Assembly: GCA_019648995.1 (NCBI GenBank)
Contig: BLXT01005881.1
Location: forward strand, 242,837 to 265,033
Direction of reading: 5' to 3'
DNA from: Plakobranchus ocellatus
Taxonomy: Eukaryota > Mollusca > Gastropoda > Plakobranchidae
DNA: 22,197 nucleotides
This document shows, piece by piece, positions 1 to 12,200 of the stretch (the first letter of the stretch is position 1; each line of letters opens with the position of its first letter). Under the pieces are notes generated by a model, which was not told the origin of the DNA, searched no databases, and was given only the letters and a program-made list of their open reading frames with translations. The translations under genes and the position numbers were made by a program.

Positions 1-89
1 AAAAAAACAACAAAATAAATAAATAAAAATTAGACACATATTAATTTTTCTTTAAGGTTTACCTCTTTATATCTTATTATATAACCCAG

Positions 90-255
90 GTTGGCCTTGA
101 GTTCATATCTAGAGAATTGGACATAATGGAATCTTTCTGGCGTTTTGTGATCCCATCTCAAGCTATTAGCCTGCCATTTTTGCTAGTAGGCCACACAAGA
201 GAGCCAGATATTTGCCTTGACAGATCTCATCTCAACTTCAAGGCCTTGCTTGTTG
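90..255 (+). CDS. HYDIN: HYDIN exon 1 of window (residues 1-55 of the partial product)
   Basis: The acceptor is ataacccag at 81-89, and reading starts in phase 0 with VGLEFISREL. It continues through FLLVGHTREP and SHLNFKALLVG, a typical ASH-repeat end and start. The donor GTCAGT at 256 is in phase 1. The next downstream GT (at 260) would bring an early stop after joining to the next exon, so 255 is the chosen end. At least one upstream exon must exist outside the window. Confidence 0.88.
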
Positions 256-3200
256 GTCAGTAAATTAACAACAACAACACCAAAAAAAAAAACCCGACCT
301 TTCCTATTATATGCGTTCTTGTAATCAGTTTTGATAATTTTTATTTTATTTTAGTTAAAGTAGCAAAAAAGCAAAAAAAAAATTATGGTCAGGAGAAATT
401 GTACTATGATTGTTTGAGATTGCAGTTTACATCAAGGACTCAGGCAGTTATAATTTTCAATGTTTTGATAGATCCTGACAGATTACTGACGGTTTATATG
501 AATAAAGTTTATGTATGTCTTTGGGAAATCAGCTGCTTTAGGCAGAGTTTTAAGCCAGTCTCATTAGACAATTCATACACTAGTTATTTTGCTCTCATTA
601 AAGAACTTGATAACTATTTTGAGAGGAAAGGGGGGGGGGTGAAAGAGAGCTAGCAATAATTATTTTTCTGTAGCAGACAGAGTTTCTTTAATTTAGCCAC
701 TGGACTTAACATCAACCAAAGAGGTTTGTTGTAAAATATGCTTGTGATAATTTTCAACACAAAACATGTGCATTATCAAAGCTCATTCTTGTTCTTCCTT
801 AGGACGTGAGGCTATGGAAACTGTATACTTAACCAACAATGAGGACTCCTATTTCAACTTTAGTTTTGCTCCAGATTCATGTCATTCAGAGGGATATGCC
901 TCTCATTTGACAGTGGAACCCATGCATGGGCAGATTCCACCAAAATCACGGTAAGTAGTTTTTATCTGAAGATCACCCACTTTTTTCTAGTATTTGTTGT
1001 GTTTTAAGAACACCTTTTTTTAGTTAAGATATTGGATAGATACAAGCGTCTGAATGTTTGTGTGCCGTGCAATCAGCAGAAATGAGATTATTCTTAGTTT
1101 TCATTGGCCTCTTAAGCTTTTTCATGGAGTTGAAAATGAAACCTGATTTTTCCAGCTGCATCACATATAAATCTTAGATCTTTAGTTAAAATAGGATAAT
1201 ATACACATTCGTGTTTAATGCATTCCAAGAAATATTCGTCTTTTCTTTTTCTTTTTTTTTTTTTCATCTTTGCTGAGCTGTATGTTCGTTTTTCCATATT
1301 ATTATCATTAATAGTAAAACTCACAAATTTTGGTGCTGCATTTATATATTAAAAATCACTTGCCACTAGATAATGAGAACAGTATGATAAACTGTCAACT
1401 TTTGAAATAATACCAATGTGAATTACAAATCATTATATCTTTTCACCTTAGACACGATGTTAGACCTAAAAAGATCTCATTCTAGAAGCCATTTTTCAAT
1501 GGATACACAATTGGCTTCAATATCAGATCAGATCTTAATCGTAAAATAATAGGACTTATTACTTTTGATGAATTTCAAATCTGTTTTTCAATCTTTTTTG
1601 TATAAAAATTTTTATATCGAGCATATTCACAACATTTTTTTTTTTTAATCTTGTTGGCTCTCAGTACAAAAAAAAAAATCAAACTGTCTGTTATTTTGCA
1701 ACAGATTCTTCAAAGAAAAGAACAGCAAAAAAACCCAAAAAAAAAGAAAAAAAAAACCTGTTAGGAGGTAGGGCTGAAATTACTTGGTTTTAAAGCATTG
1801 TTTCGAACAAATAAGGAAAAGATAACTCATTTAGTCTCTAGTGGGTCTTTACGCATGGTACTTCATGAGCCTTAGTTATGTAGAGATCAAACATTGTGTC
1901 AAATTATCCGAAGTTTAAAAACTAAAAGACTGTAAATTTAAACATTACTTTATTTTGCTATTAATATTTTTCTAAAAATGCAGTTTTGTAATTTTTTGTG
2001 TTTAGTAGATCTCTATGGATGGACAAAAATTTGATCAGTGTAAAGAAGAGGCTAAATCCTTTTGGAAAGGATTGTAACTGCTATTTATCTTTTTTTTTAC
2101 TTTTAAAGAATGCTAGTCCAACACTCCATTAAGGGGCACAAAATTAAGTGTCGACTTTAAAAAATTAAAAAAAAAAAAGTGAGAGAGGGAGGGAGAAAGA
2201 AAGCTTCCTCTTTCATAAAAGAGAAGAAGAGTTTCGTTCTTTTCAAAAAGATATTTTTTTTTGTCTATCAGGTCTGTAAAATTATTTATAGCTATTTTTG
2301 AGAGAGAGCATTCACGACTTTGCATAGAAAAATGAGGCTTCAAAAGATTCTCCTTATTCTGTTTGAGTTTGTATTTTCTGCCTTGTTTTTATTTTCATTT
2401 TTGAACAATCACAATCTATTGGAGGTTATTATAGTTTTATGAATTTGATATTGCTTGTCTTTTCAGGGTAGCAGTCAACCTATTCTTCTCACCCACCTCT
2501 GAAAAAGAGGTTAACTTTAACCTGCGCTGCACAGTGCCAAGGAAGGTCTCTCCAATAACACTGAATGTGAAGGCTGAGGGTTATACCATGAACTGCATAC
2601 TGCAGTGTGAAGATTCAGCCGGCAACAGAGTTGAGCTCAGTGACAGAGGACTTAACCAAATCAATTTTGGGGAGGTCAGTATTTATATTTGTATTAAATT
2701 TTTGTTTACGTGCTGAGGGATAAACATATGCATATACCTACAGACTTCATTACGAATATTTTTTTTGCCTTTATGTTAGGGATATCCAATGTTAGGAATT
2801 TTACAAAGTTATTACAGATGTTTTTTTTCTTCTAGAAAATGCTGATTTTTCTGGTTCCTGGAAAATTTGAAAGCAAATTTACCTGAACTTACCTTCTTTT
2901 CATTTTAGTAAAACATTTTAATCTTTTTTTTGTCTTTTTTTTTCTTTTTTATTTACAAAATTCTTACAAATTGTCCTGAGATCAGTCCAAAAATCTGAAT
3001 TGTATTTTGAATATCATAAATCATCAATAGTTAGCCAGAATCTGCATTTGACAAGTTTTTCATAATGGTGGAAACTGGATAGAAATTGAATAATTCTCTG
3101 CCAAGGTATTGGAGTTTTAATATTTTGAAAAAAGCTTCAAAGAGAAAAAAAATAAAAAACAAGCCTAGAAATCCATCTTCTCAAAAGTGTCATATGCTAC

Positions 3201-6200
3201 ATTTGACTCACTAGGTCTTATTGCAATGCAATTCCCTTGTATTTCCTCTTAATATTTAGGGATGGATGTTTTCTCCGTTAACAGTTTTTAGATCTTGAAA
3301 GAAAAACACTTTCATTTTCTTTTTCATGTGCTTTAACAATGGACACAATTTTGATTTTTTTTTTTTTTATGCCAGGTTGAGGTTAATGAGAATGCAATAC
3401 GGCACTTGTTTGTGCTGAACTCTGGCAAATTCAATCTGGATTACACTTGGGAGGTAAACCCAAACTCAGTAGGCTCAGAGGCAGTGAGTGTGACCCCACA
3501 GAAAGGAGGGGTTATGTGTGGAGAAACTCAGCAGTGCTCACTCTGTTTTTGTCCTAGCAAACGTATGTCTGTCAGGAGCTGTGAGTTGACACTCAAGGTA
3601 TGTGAATCTGAATGATAATCCATTGATTTGACCTTATTATGGTGTGTAAAGACACAGATTTATTTGTGATTTAAAAAAAAGTTGACTTTGCAATACCACT
3701 TATTTTCTGTAGGTATTTGTTGCTTGATTTTTTTTATCACTGTGCAGGAAAAAAAAAACTTTGTTGCTTTAAGTTTTATCTTAAGATCACTGCATTTAAT
3801 TACTACAGATATTCCCATTGATCAGAATGAGCGCTAAGACAATCTTTTCTTTTACTTTTCAAGACCATTTAGTTTATGCCTTTGTAAGAGGTAATGACTT
3901 GCTTTATTCAGGTTTAGAAAACTCAATTATTTTGCTTTTTTTTGGCTTATACATATTCATATTGTTTCTTTAAAAGCTTTTTGCCATCATCTTCACACTG
4001 AGGAAGAAAAGACAAAGCAAGCGTTTTTTAAAGGATTTATTTCAGCATCTTTATTGTTTAAGCTGATGTGCATTGATTAATACCAAAGTAAAGGTAATAA
4101 AGTCTTAATAATGGAGATTTTGAGCACAATTGTCATTATCTGAATTTTAAAAAAATGGAAGTAATTCACTTTGTTTTTCAACCATTCATCTCGCTATTTA
4201 TTGACCTAAGGCTTTTGATACAGTCTGCAAATTACAGTTGGTTACTTTGTTCCTCCTGCCAGGTCTCCAATGGCCCAACCTACCTGATCAATGTGCTGGG
4301 TCTGGGTGTGACCCCAGGGCTTCATTTCTCATTCCGCTCTCACAATTTTGGCAGCTGTTTCATCCACAAGTCTGGCCTGGACCTCCCTACCAAGCAGGTT
4401 GTCCTAAAACTTACCAACAAGGACAAGAAGGAGATCAGGTGAATTCAAGCTTTTCATGTTCCTTCTCCCTTCCTGTCTTACAGCTCTTTCCTCTAAATGC
4501 ATTTTATAAGAATGTTGAATTTTTCCTACGATCACTCCAAGTTAGATTTGGGAGAAATTGAAGACAAGATTTTTCAAATAAAATTCACCCTTTACATAGT
4601 TTCCTGTTAAAAGCTTCTAAATACAGTGCACCCCAATACTTTCCACATTCTTTGCACTGAGATTCTCTAGGTATCAACATTTATATTAATTCTGAATTCT
4701 ACCTTCTATTATTTTCAATGAAAAATTATTTTTATATTGATATACTTTCCTTAACATTTCTTTTAATTTTTTTATATTGAATTTTTTTAGTCTTTTCATG
4801 AACTCTCAAATTGGTTTTTAAATTTATGAAATCTGTTCCCATTAGATTTGCTCACCATTAGTAAGTTTTACAAGGATGTCTTTCAGCTATTAATGTAAAG
4901 TGCATTTTTTGGACATTACTAATACCAACAGTCTGCACACATCTCAACATTTATATGAAATTCATTTTTTCTCCTTATGTTTTTTCCGCTTGATTAAAAA
5001 TTATTCGTAATCAAGAGGCTTTTCCTTGCATTTCTTTTTTTGGTACTCTCATGCCATGGCAAGTGTTTTTTAAAATCCTTCTCTGTACACTTTCCTTATC
5101 TTTATTCAATTTAATATCAGCAGAATAAAATATGTGTTCATTAAGGGTAATTTTATTTGTATTTAAAGGGCGCATACTTTGGAAAAATAGTGCAATAATA
5201 GAAAAGAGGTGATTTAAACAAGACAGCATTTTCACTCTTAGTCTTTTTACTATGATGCATCAACATTTTGTGATAGTCTCTTTCATGGCAATAAATCTAG
5301 AAGGTACTGTAGGCCTACATGTCTGGAGATCAGTTCAAAAGAATCGGATATCACATTTAAACAATTGAAACAGCCTCAAACATCTTTCTGTGACTTTGCG
5401 TTTGTAAAGACTGCATACATCCATATTGTTTCTGATTTTAAATGTGAGATTTCCACTTTATTTTTTTTTACACTTTTACAGGAATTCAAAGAATTCTTTT
5501 ACAATTAAAAAAAAATTGATGTCCTCTAAAGATTTATTTGTGACTCTTAAAATTGATCGGGGAAATACTAGCATGTCTTCTGAACTGGATTCAAGTTTCC
5601 TTTACTGTATTTTGAAGTATGTTTCTGCACTGCAATTCTTATGAATAATGCAGATTCAAGTTGTTTTGTTCTTGCATTTATAAATGATGTACCTCCCTTA
5701 AATTTTTTGAATGTTTCTAGTGTGGACTGTCTCTATGAGGCGACCCCTCAACTCAGCTACCAGTTTGATGCAAGTGTGGTAGCACCAGGAGAAACAGTAG
5801 ATGTGCCTTTTACATTTTGTCCACGGAGAGCTACAAAGTATCACGAAGCAGTCACCTTTGAGATCAATGGTCTGTCCAAGCAGAAAGTTGAGTTCTTTGG
5901 CACTGGCAGTGAAATGAAGGTAGGAAGCATAAATTAATTTAAAGTTAATACAAATGACCTTTCTCTGAAAAAGTTCTTTATGGAATATAACCTTTTCCTG
6001 CTTTTCCCTCCTTTATTTCTATTTTTCATCCAAAAAAAAAAAAAAACGGAAAGGAATATTTTCAAACTTCATCAACCTTTATGAGACCTCTGTACATCTC
6101 TCCTCTCATTGTGCCTTTTGATTTTTTTTTCCTTGTAAAGATTTTTTTTATGATGTAGAATTTGTTTTTGTTTATTTATAGAGATGAAACAATGCTTTGA

Positions 6201-9200
6201 TGAATAAAAAGAATTCTAAAAAAACTACTTTAGAAAGCCATGTTTTGTTTTTATGAAAGTAATACATTATGAAATTTTACTGTTACGCTTTCACAATTGA
6301 AGTTGAACTAAAATGGCATGGCCCTTTATTTCGTACAAGAAAAATTATAGTGATTCTGAAATCTTTTGTCGTTTTCTTTAGATTGAAGTTGCTGATCCTT
6401 CACACAAGTGTGTGAATCTGGGAGCTCGTGTTGTTGGGGACAGTGTACGGAGACTAATTCCCATTATCAATCACAGTCCAGCACCCATCACCTTCACTCT
6501 GGCTCTTACTCCTACGGAACCAGGACTACAAAACCGAGAGGTTTTGTCTGTAAGTCCTCGTGAGCCCATCACACTGGAGGCTCGTGGTGGGACAGCCAAA
6601 GTCGAGGTCTGGTTTAGGCCCAAAGCCCGCATACCCCAATTTACAGAAGAGGTGAGTTTGAAAATCATCTTTAAAATCATCTAGAATAATCTCTCTAAGA
6701 AATATTCTCGTTATTCAACCTATGTTTTATTGAACGAAATAGATCAAGACTTTTTATATGCATGATATATTGTTTTGGAGCCTAATCTCTAAATGCCACT
6801 GAATCTTAGAGAACAAGGCTTGTTGTGCATAGCCATGCTAGTGTTTTGATCATGGCACCCCTTATACTGCCGCCAATGATTGATTTTGTTCGGCAGTTTG
6901 ACTCATGCTGAGGATCACATTTCTTGATAATGAGTAGAACATAATTATTAATAAACCATTTCTTGCTCAGGTGACACATGGCTTTTGTACACCATCCAAG
7001 ACAATGCTAAGAGTTCGTAAAAAAATAATTCTTAGTCATTAAGCGGTCATGGACCTCAGGGTATCTTTTAACGTTAAATCCATGTGATGTTTATCCACAC
7101 ACTCGCGCATCGTTTTTGCAGGTCTGTGGGAGTTAAATATAAAAATTGGTTCTTGTTTATGAGATATTCTTCTTGACTTTGCTAGTCTATTGGAAATAAT
7201 TCAAATCTAAAATCTGTTGAGATTATAAAAATTGTACTAAATGAAAACAATTGTTGTGAGAAAGTCCAGATGTGTCAAAGTTACATTTTGAACATCATAA
7301 ATCATAGACACATCATAAAACTTGATTTTGCAATGGTGAAATCTGGATAAAAGTATGCAATTCTGTGTCAAGATACTAATGGCTCAACTTCCTGAAAATA
7401 GCAATAAACTAGGGATAAGAGACAAAAATAATTTTTTTTTTCTACAGTATTATATGTAACATCCCTATATTTAGGGATGTTCATAGTTGTGACTTATTTC
7501 ATTTTATTAGTGTGTGAGAGAATTTCTTTTTTTTTCTTTGTTAATTTGTGATATCATATTAGTATTGCTCAAATGCATTATTTAATATGCGACTCATTCT
7601 CCTTTCCCCTAGGTCCTGCTTGAGTGTGCTGGCATGTCACAGCCACTATTTGTAGTGAAGGGGTCATGTTTGGGCATGGAGATCTCTCTAGACTCCGATT
7701 CGCTGTCTTTTGGTACTGTGTACCAGCGAAGCAGTTCCTCTCGAAAGATAGTTATGTCCAATACGGGAGATATGAATACCAGGTAAACACATAAGAATAA
7801 AGTGAATCTGTCCTTTACTAGACAAGCACATTAAAAATCTTGTAAACAGTTAAATAAAGGATATGTAATTCATTTACAAACTGAGCTACATTATTTTTCT
7901 ACTTTGAAATAATTTCTTTGGCGCTACTTGAGAATAAATAAGAGAAAGAACATGATCGCCTATGTATGCTTCACGTTTTGCACTTGCAGAAGGAAATATT
8001 AATTAAAGCCACATATCATTGGCATCTGGAACATGCCTGATGAATTTTCTTGGATAGTTTATATGCATTTCTATAGAGAGGTAACTTGCAATCATTGATG
8101 CACTAGTCATTTAAAAGTAGGATATATTGCAATTTCACTTTGGCTTGGAAATAGTGTGCTTTTATAATAGTGACATGATTTTTTTTTCTTAGATTCCAGT
8201 GGGATGCCAAGAGGTTTCAGCCCGATTTCTCCATTTGGCCTGTGGAAGGTTACATTACTCCAGGCATGGATGTCACTTTTGATGTGGAATTCCATCCAAA
8301 GAATATAAACGGAGACGTTAGATATGATGTAAGTGTATCTGGAACTAACTGTTCTAAAGTTATTGGCACTTTATAAGTCACACTGATGTTATCAGTAAAA
8401 TTTAATTTGCTTATTCTGGTTTTATTGGATAGTATATGGAAACATGAAACATGTACAATACTTTAACATTTCTATTTTTTTTTGTTGATTCTCCTTATCC
8501 CAAATCTTTCATGCTATGCTCAATTCCGGCATTATATATGAAAGGGCCATTTTTTCCCACATTCTAATACTTTATTTTCTTTGTTGTGCTCAGACAGTAT
8601 GTTAAACTTTGGGTGAAAAGGGATTGTCATACTTAAGAGAGACATCATCAAATGGTAAATCTGGTATTTTTTTTAAAGCCGTCTGCAAATCTTTTGTATT
8701 TTATGCATCCAGAAACTAAAATGTCGCCTTGATGGTGGCCCCCACAAGCCTGTGACACTGACCCTAACTGGATCATGCACAGGCATCCCTCCAGTCAGAG
8801 AGGTGCAAAATTTCTCAGCAGTGGTTCGCAGCTCAGATACAAAACAACTGATGATCCCAAACAAAAGCAACCAGCTGTGGAACCTGAAGCCTATCATTGA
8901 TGGGGAACAATGGACTGGACCTGTTACCTTCACAGTAGAACCTCAACAAACTAAAGCCTATGAGCTTACATACCGTCCACTAACTATGACTACAGAGAAC
9001 AAGAAGCACACAGTAAATAGTTCCGCTGACTTTTCATTTCAGTGTTTTTTTCAGATTTTTTTTCTTTGTTGTTTGAAACATAGCTTTGTTTTGTAGCCCT
9101 AGTGAGAGATCTTAGTTTTTTCACTTGCTGAACTGTAATTTGAGTTTGGTCAACTCTTAATTTACCAGGCCCTTCTAGAATTTCTATAGCCAAATTACCA

Positions 9201-12200
9201 TGGCAAGGAGCATAACTCTTAATTTTTTTCATAACAGGTCCCACTAAAAAAATTGTATAAATTCAAATATTGGTTTTAAAAAATTCTGAAAATCACCATA
9301 TTTTGGAGAAATGAACAAGCTTTTTTCTCATATATAACATGTCATGCTTTTATATCAAGAAATTGTGGAAAAAAAATAGTAAAAAATGACCACCCCTATC
9401 AGACAGTGCCTCCAAATCTGGGTTCGAACCCAACTCTAGATCTAGGTTTAGATCTAGATCTAGAGTGTCATTGTTCCAATCTTCATTGTCTACCCCTCTA
9501 TCATCATTACTCATATTACTTTCATTGTCTATATCTCCTTATTCCTCATCAACAGTGTTATCTACTTCTTCATTTTTGGGTCTGGATGGACAAGCTGGCT
9601 TAAGAAATTGAAAGCTATTTTTAAAAAATCGCTGTACCACTTCTATTCAACCGATTCTCATGCAGTAAAGAACAAACAAAAGTAGAACTATCAAACTGCC
9701 GATAGAGCTCTCTTGCGTTATAAACTATAAAAATAAATAGGCTCTGTTTTGTACAGAAAAAGTGCATGCTAAACGCCAATATTAGCGGGCGATGGCAGGC
9801 GATTTGACTCGAGTATGGGCGATACCGGGCGATATGGTAAATTAAGAGTTAAATTTGATTAAATACTTTTTGCCTTGACATTCACCACCAAGTAAGTTAT
9901 CATAAGAAGCAAGCTCTTTTAGGGTATCCATATAATCTTTTAAGTAATATATCTTTTACAAATATATCATCTCATCAATCTGGCTCTTTTGAAAAATCTT
10001 TTTACATATATTTATAAAAAGAAACAAAAACAAACATAATAGGCATGTTTTTCTTTTCAGGGTTCCATCTTCTTCCCTCTCCCTGATGGCTCAGGGCTCC
10101 TCTTTAACTTGACAGGAAGTGCAGAGGCCCCAAAGGCTGTGGCCAAAATTCAGCGGGACGTGCCTTGCAAAACTGGCTACACAGAGCTACTCTCAGTCTC
10201 AAATTGGCTCAAAAAACCGCAGAGGTAAGTGAATAGTTTTTTGCCATTTTATAATTGCTGATGGTTGCAGCACAATGAGAAATACTTCAAACTTTTTATT
10301 ACCACACATATTTGATACCAATATTTAACTGCAATCATAGAAAGAGTGTATGAGCAAAAGAAAATGCAAAATAAATTGGAACCCAATGGTCCCCATCACA
10401 AAAGGAATTTTCCTAGGTCTGAAATCTCATGGAATACCAAAGAGTGAAAGTGAAAGTCAACTGCTTCTGTCATTTGAACACATTATTGCTTATACCTTGT
10501 AACCCACAGATGATAAAAAGCACTATCAGTTTGCATTAGCAATTTGGTTTCATTGGTAAATATATACATGACAACAGACCTGCCAGTTTCAAGCAGCAGA
10601 GTTGACAGGTAGACGTAACAATGCTGCTCTTTATTTTGCTATGACAGATGACAAGACAATTTTGGGAAATGTTTTTAAAGGGATAAAAAATGTTGAAGAC
10701 ATTATGGTGATAGCAGGAATCCTATCACAGCTAAGGCTGTTAAAAATGAGCTCCACTTAAATTTTTTCTTTGAAGTGTGTTCGATACAAATTTTTTTTCC
10801 CTAAGAGTAACTTCCATAATTGAAGTTTGGTTTCTAAATCTATACATCTTTTATCTTACTGATAGGTTCCGTGTTCGCATTGAGTCCTTGCGACCAGAGA
10901 AACTAGATCCAGGCACTACAGTGAAGGGCATGGAATATATTGATGTACCAGCCAACAGCAAAAAGGATTACAAGCTTTCATTTTATGCTTACAAAGAGGG
11001 TCAAACAGTAGTAAAGGTGAGCCACAATTGTGTAAGCCTTATCTTTTTCGTTTTTCAACTTGAAGACTTTATATGAATTTGTGCATTCCGAAAGGATGTT
11101 GCTAGATGCTTGGATTGCCAGCTCTTGGGCAACTTAACCCAAATAACACCCGCAATTATCATAAGGGATGAATATGAGTGGACAGAAGAAGGGTATAAGA
11201 GTCATGGGATGGGGGATTGGGAGGGGGTAGGGGTATTTGAAATCTTGCAACCCCCAGAATGGATTGCTATGCAATCTCTTGCTTGTGAATACTCAGCTAC
11301 TTTTAAATGTTGAGATCAACTAAAGTACTATTTTTTTTTCTAATGGATAGTATTGAGAAATCGCATTGTAAATGAAAAGTTTCATTATTTGTGTTAATGT
11401 AAATTTGTGATGCTTTCTGTTAGTTTGAGACATAAGGTAAGAAGACTATCCTGGTTGTGCAGTGGATCAACTGTTTTAGGCTAAAAGTTTTACTGCATGT
11501 TTTGTTTTTTTTACAAAAAAATTTTTAGGTCTAGGGAGATTCATGACTAATAATTAATCCCTGTTTAACCTATAAGGCGTAGTAGTATTATTTATACATA
11601 TTTATAGCTATTGAGGAGTATTCATATCTCTAACTTACTAAGCCTTTTTTTCATAAAAATTGTGAAATTTGGCTTCACGTTTCATTGTTGACTTCAGATA
11701 GCATGTCTCAGCCAAAATCCATTTGACTGATGTAAAATTGATATCAAATGAACTTAAAAAGAATTGAGGCCTGTGCTGTAAAGTGGCATTGTAATGTAAC
11801 TCAAAACACCATGACCGAAACTGACAGAATACTTCACATATTTGAGTATGGCACAGTATGAGTCAAATCACAAGAAGCAGAAAGGGTCCACCTATTTTAA
11901 ACTATGGCATTGCTACTCTATTAATGTCCAAACATTTCTATTTTCGTAAAGGTAGACCAAAATAATTTTTAGGACTCTAAGATTTCTTTTTTTGCGAAAC
12001 ATTACTTTGTAAGATGGAAATTCAACTTTTTTACAGAGTTTCTTTTTAGCTAACTAGTGTGTAATAATATGATTTGAGACATGTCTTAAATCAATTTATC
12101 AAACTTTTCCCCAAAACTTTCTCGAAAGTAACTACTGATTTTTTATGTATTTGGTATCACAATTATCATCTTGCATTTTTCTTTCCATCTTGGCCCTTCA

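Larger units (their letters stand above)
9152..9850. mobile_element. Inverted-repeat-bounded insertion in intron 10, MITE-like
   Basis: AACTCTTAATTTACCA at 9152-9167 is repeated perfectly, inverted, at 9835-9850. This gives 16-bp termini on a 699-bp block that fills most of intron 10 (9013-10060). A 12-nt direct copy of the terminus lies at 9214-9225. The right end carries four phased GGCGAT repeats. No transposase domain is seen. On the minus strand around 9540-9440 a short frame is rich in Asp, Glu and Asn and contains an in-frame stop. It could be a relic of an acidic transposase N-terminus or only low-complexity sequence. No convincing target-site duplication is visible. A TTAA occurs symmetrically inside both termini. 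The family is unassigned. Confidence 0.5.

Noticed and set aside
4155-4561. Two overlapping + strand open frames of 95 and 107 codons
   Set aside because: The first is HYDIN exon 5 extended into intron. The second is the shifted frame of the same exon.
9420-9431. tRNA gene or SINE B box suggested by GGGTTCGAACCC
   Set aside because: No A box at the right distance upstream and no cloverleaf arms around it; kept only as a palindrome.
11110-11313. 67-codon open frame in intron 12
   Set aside because: Overlaps the G-rich tract, lacks splice sites in frame with exons 12 and 13, and those exons join cleanly without it.
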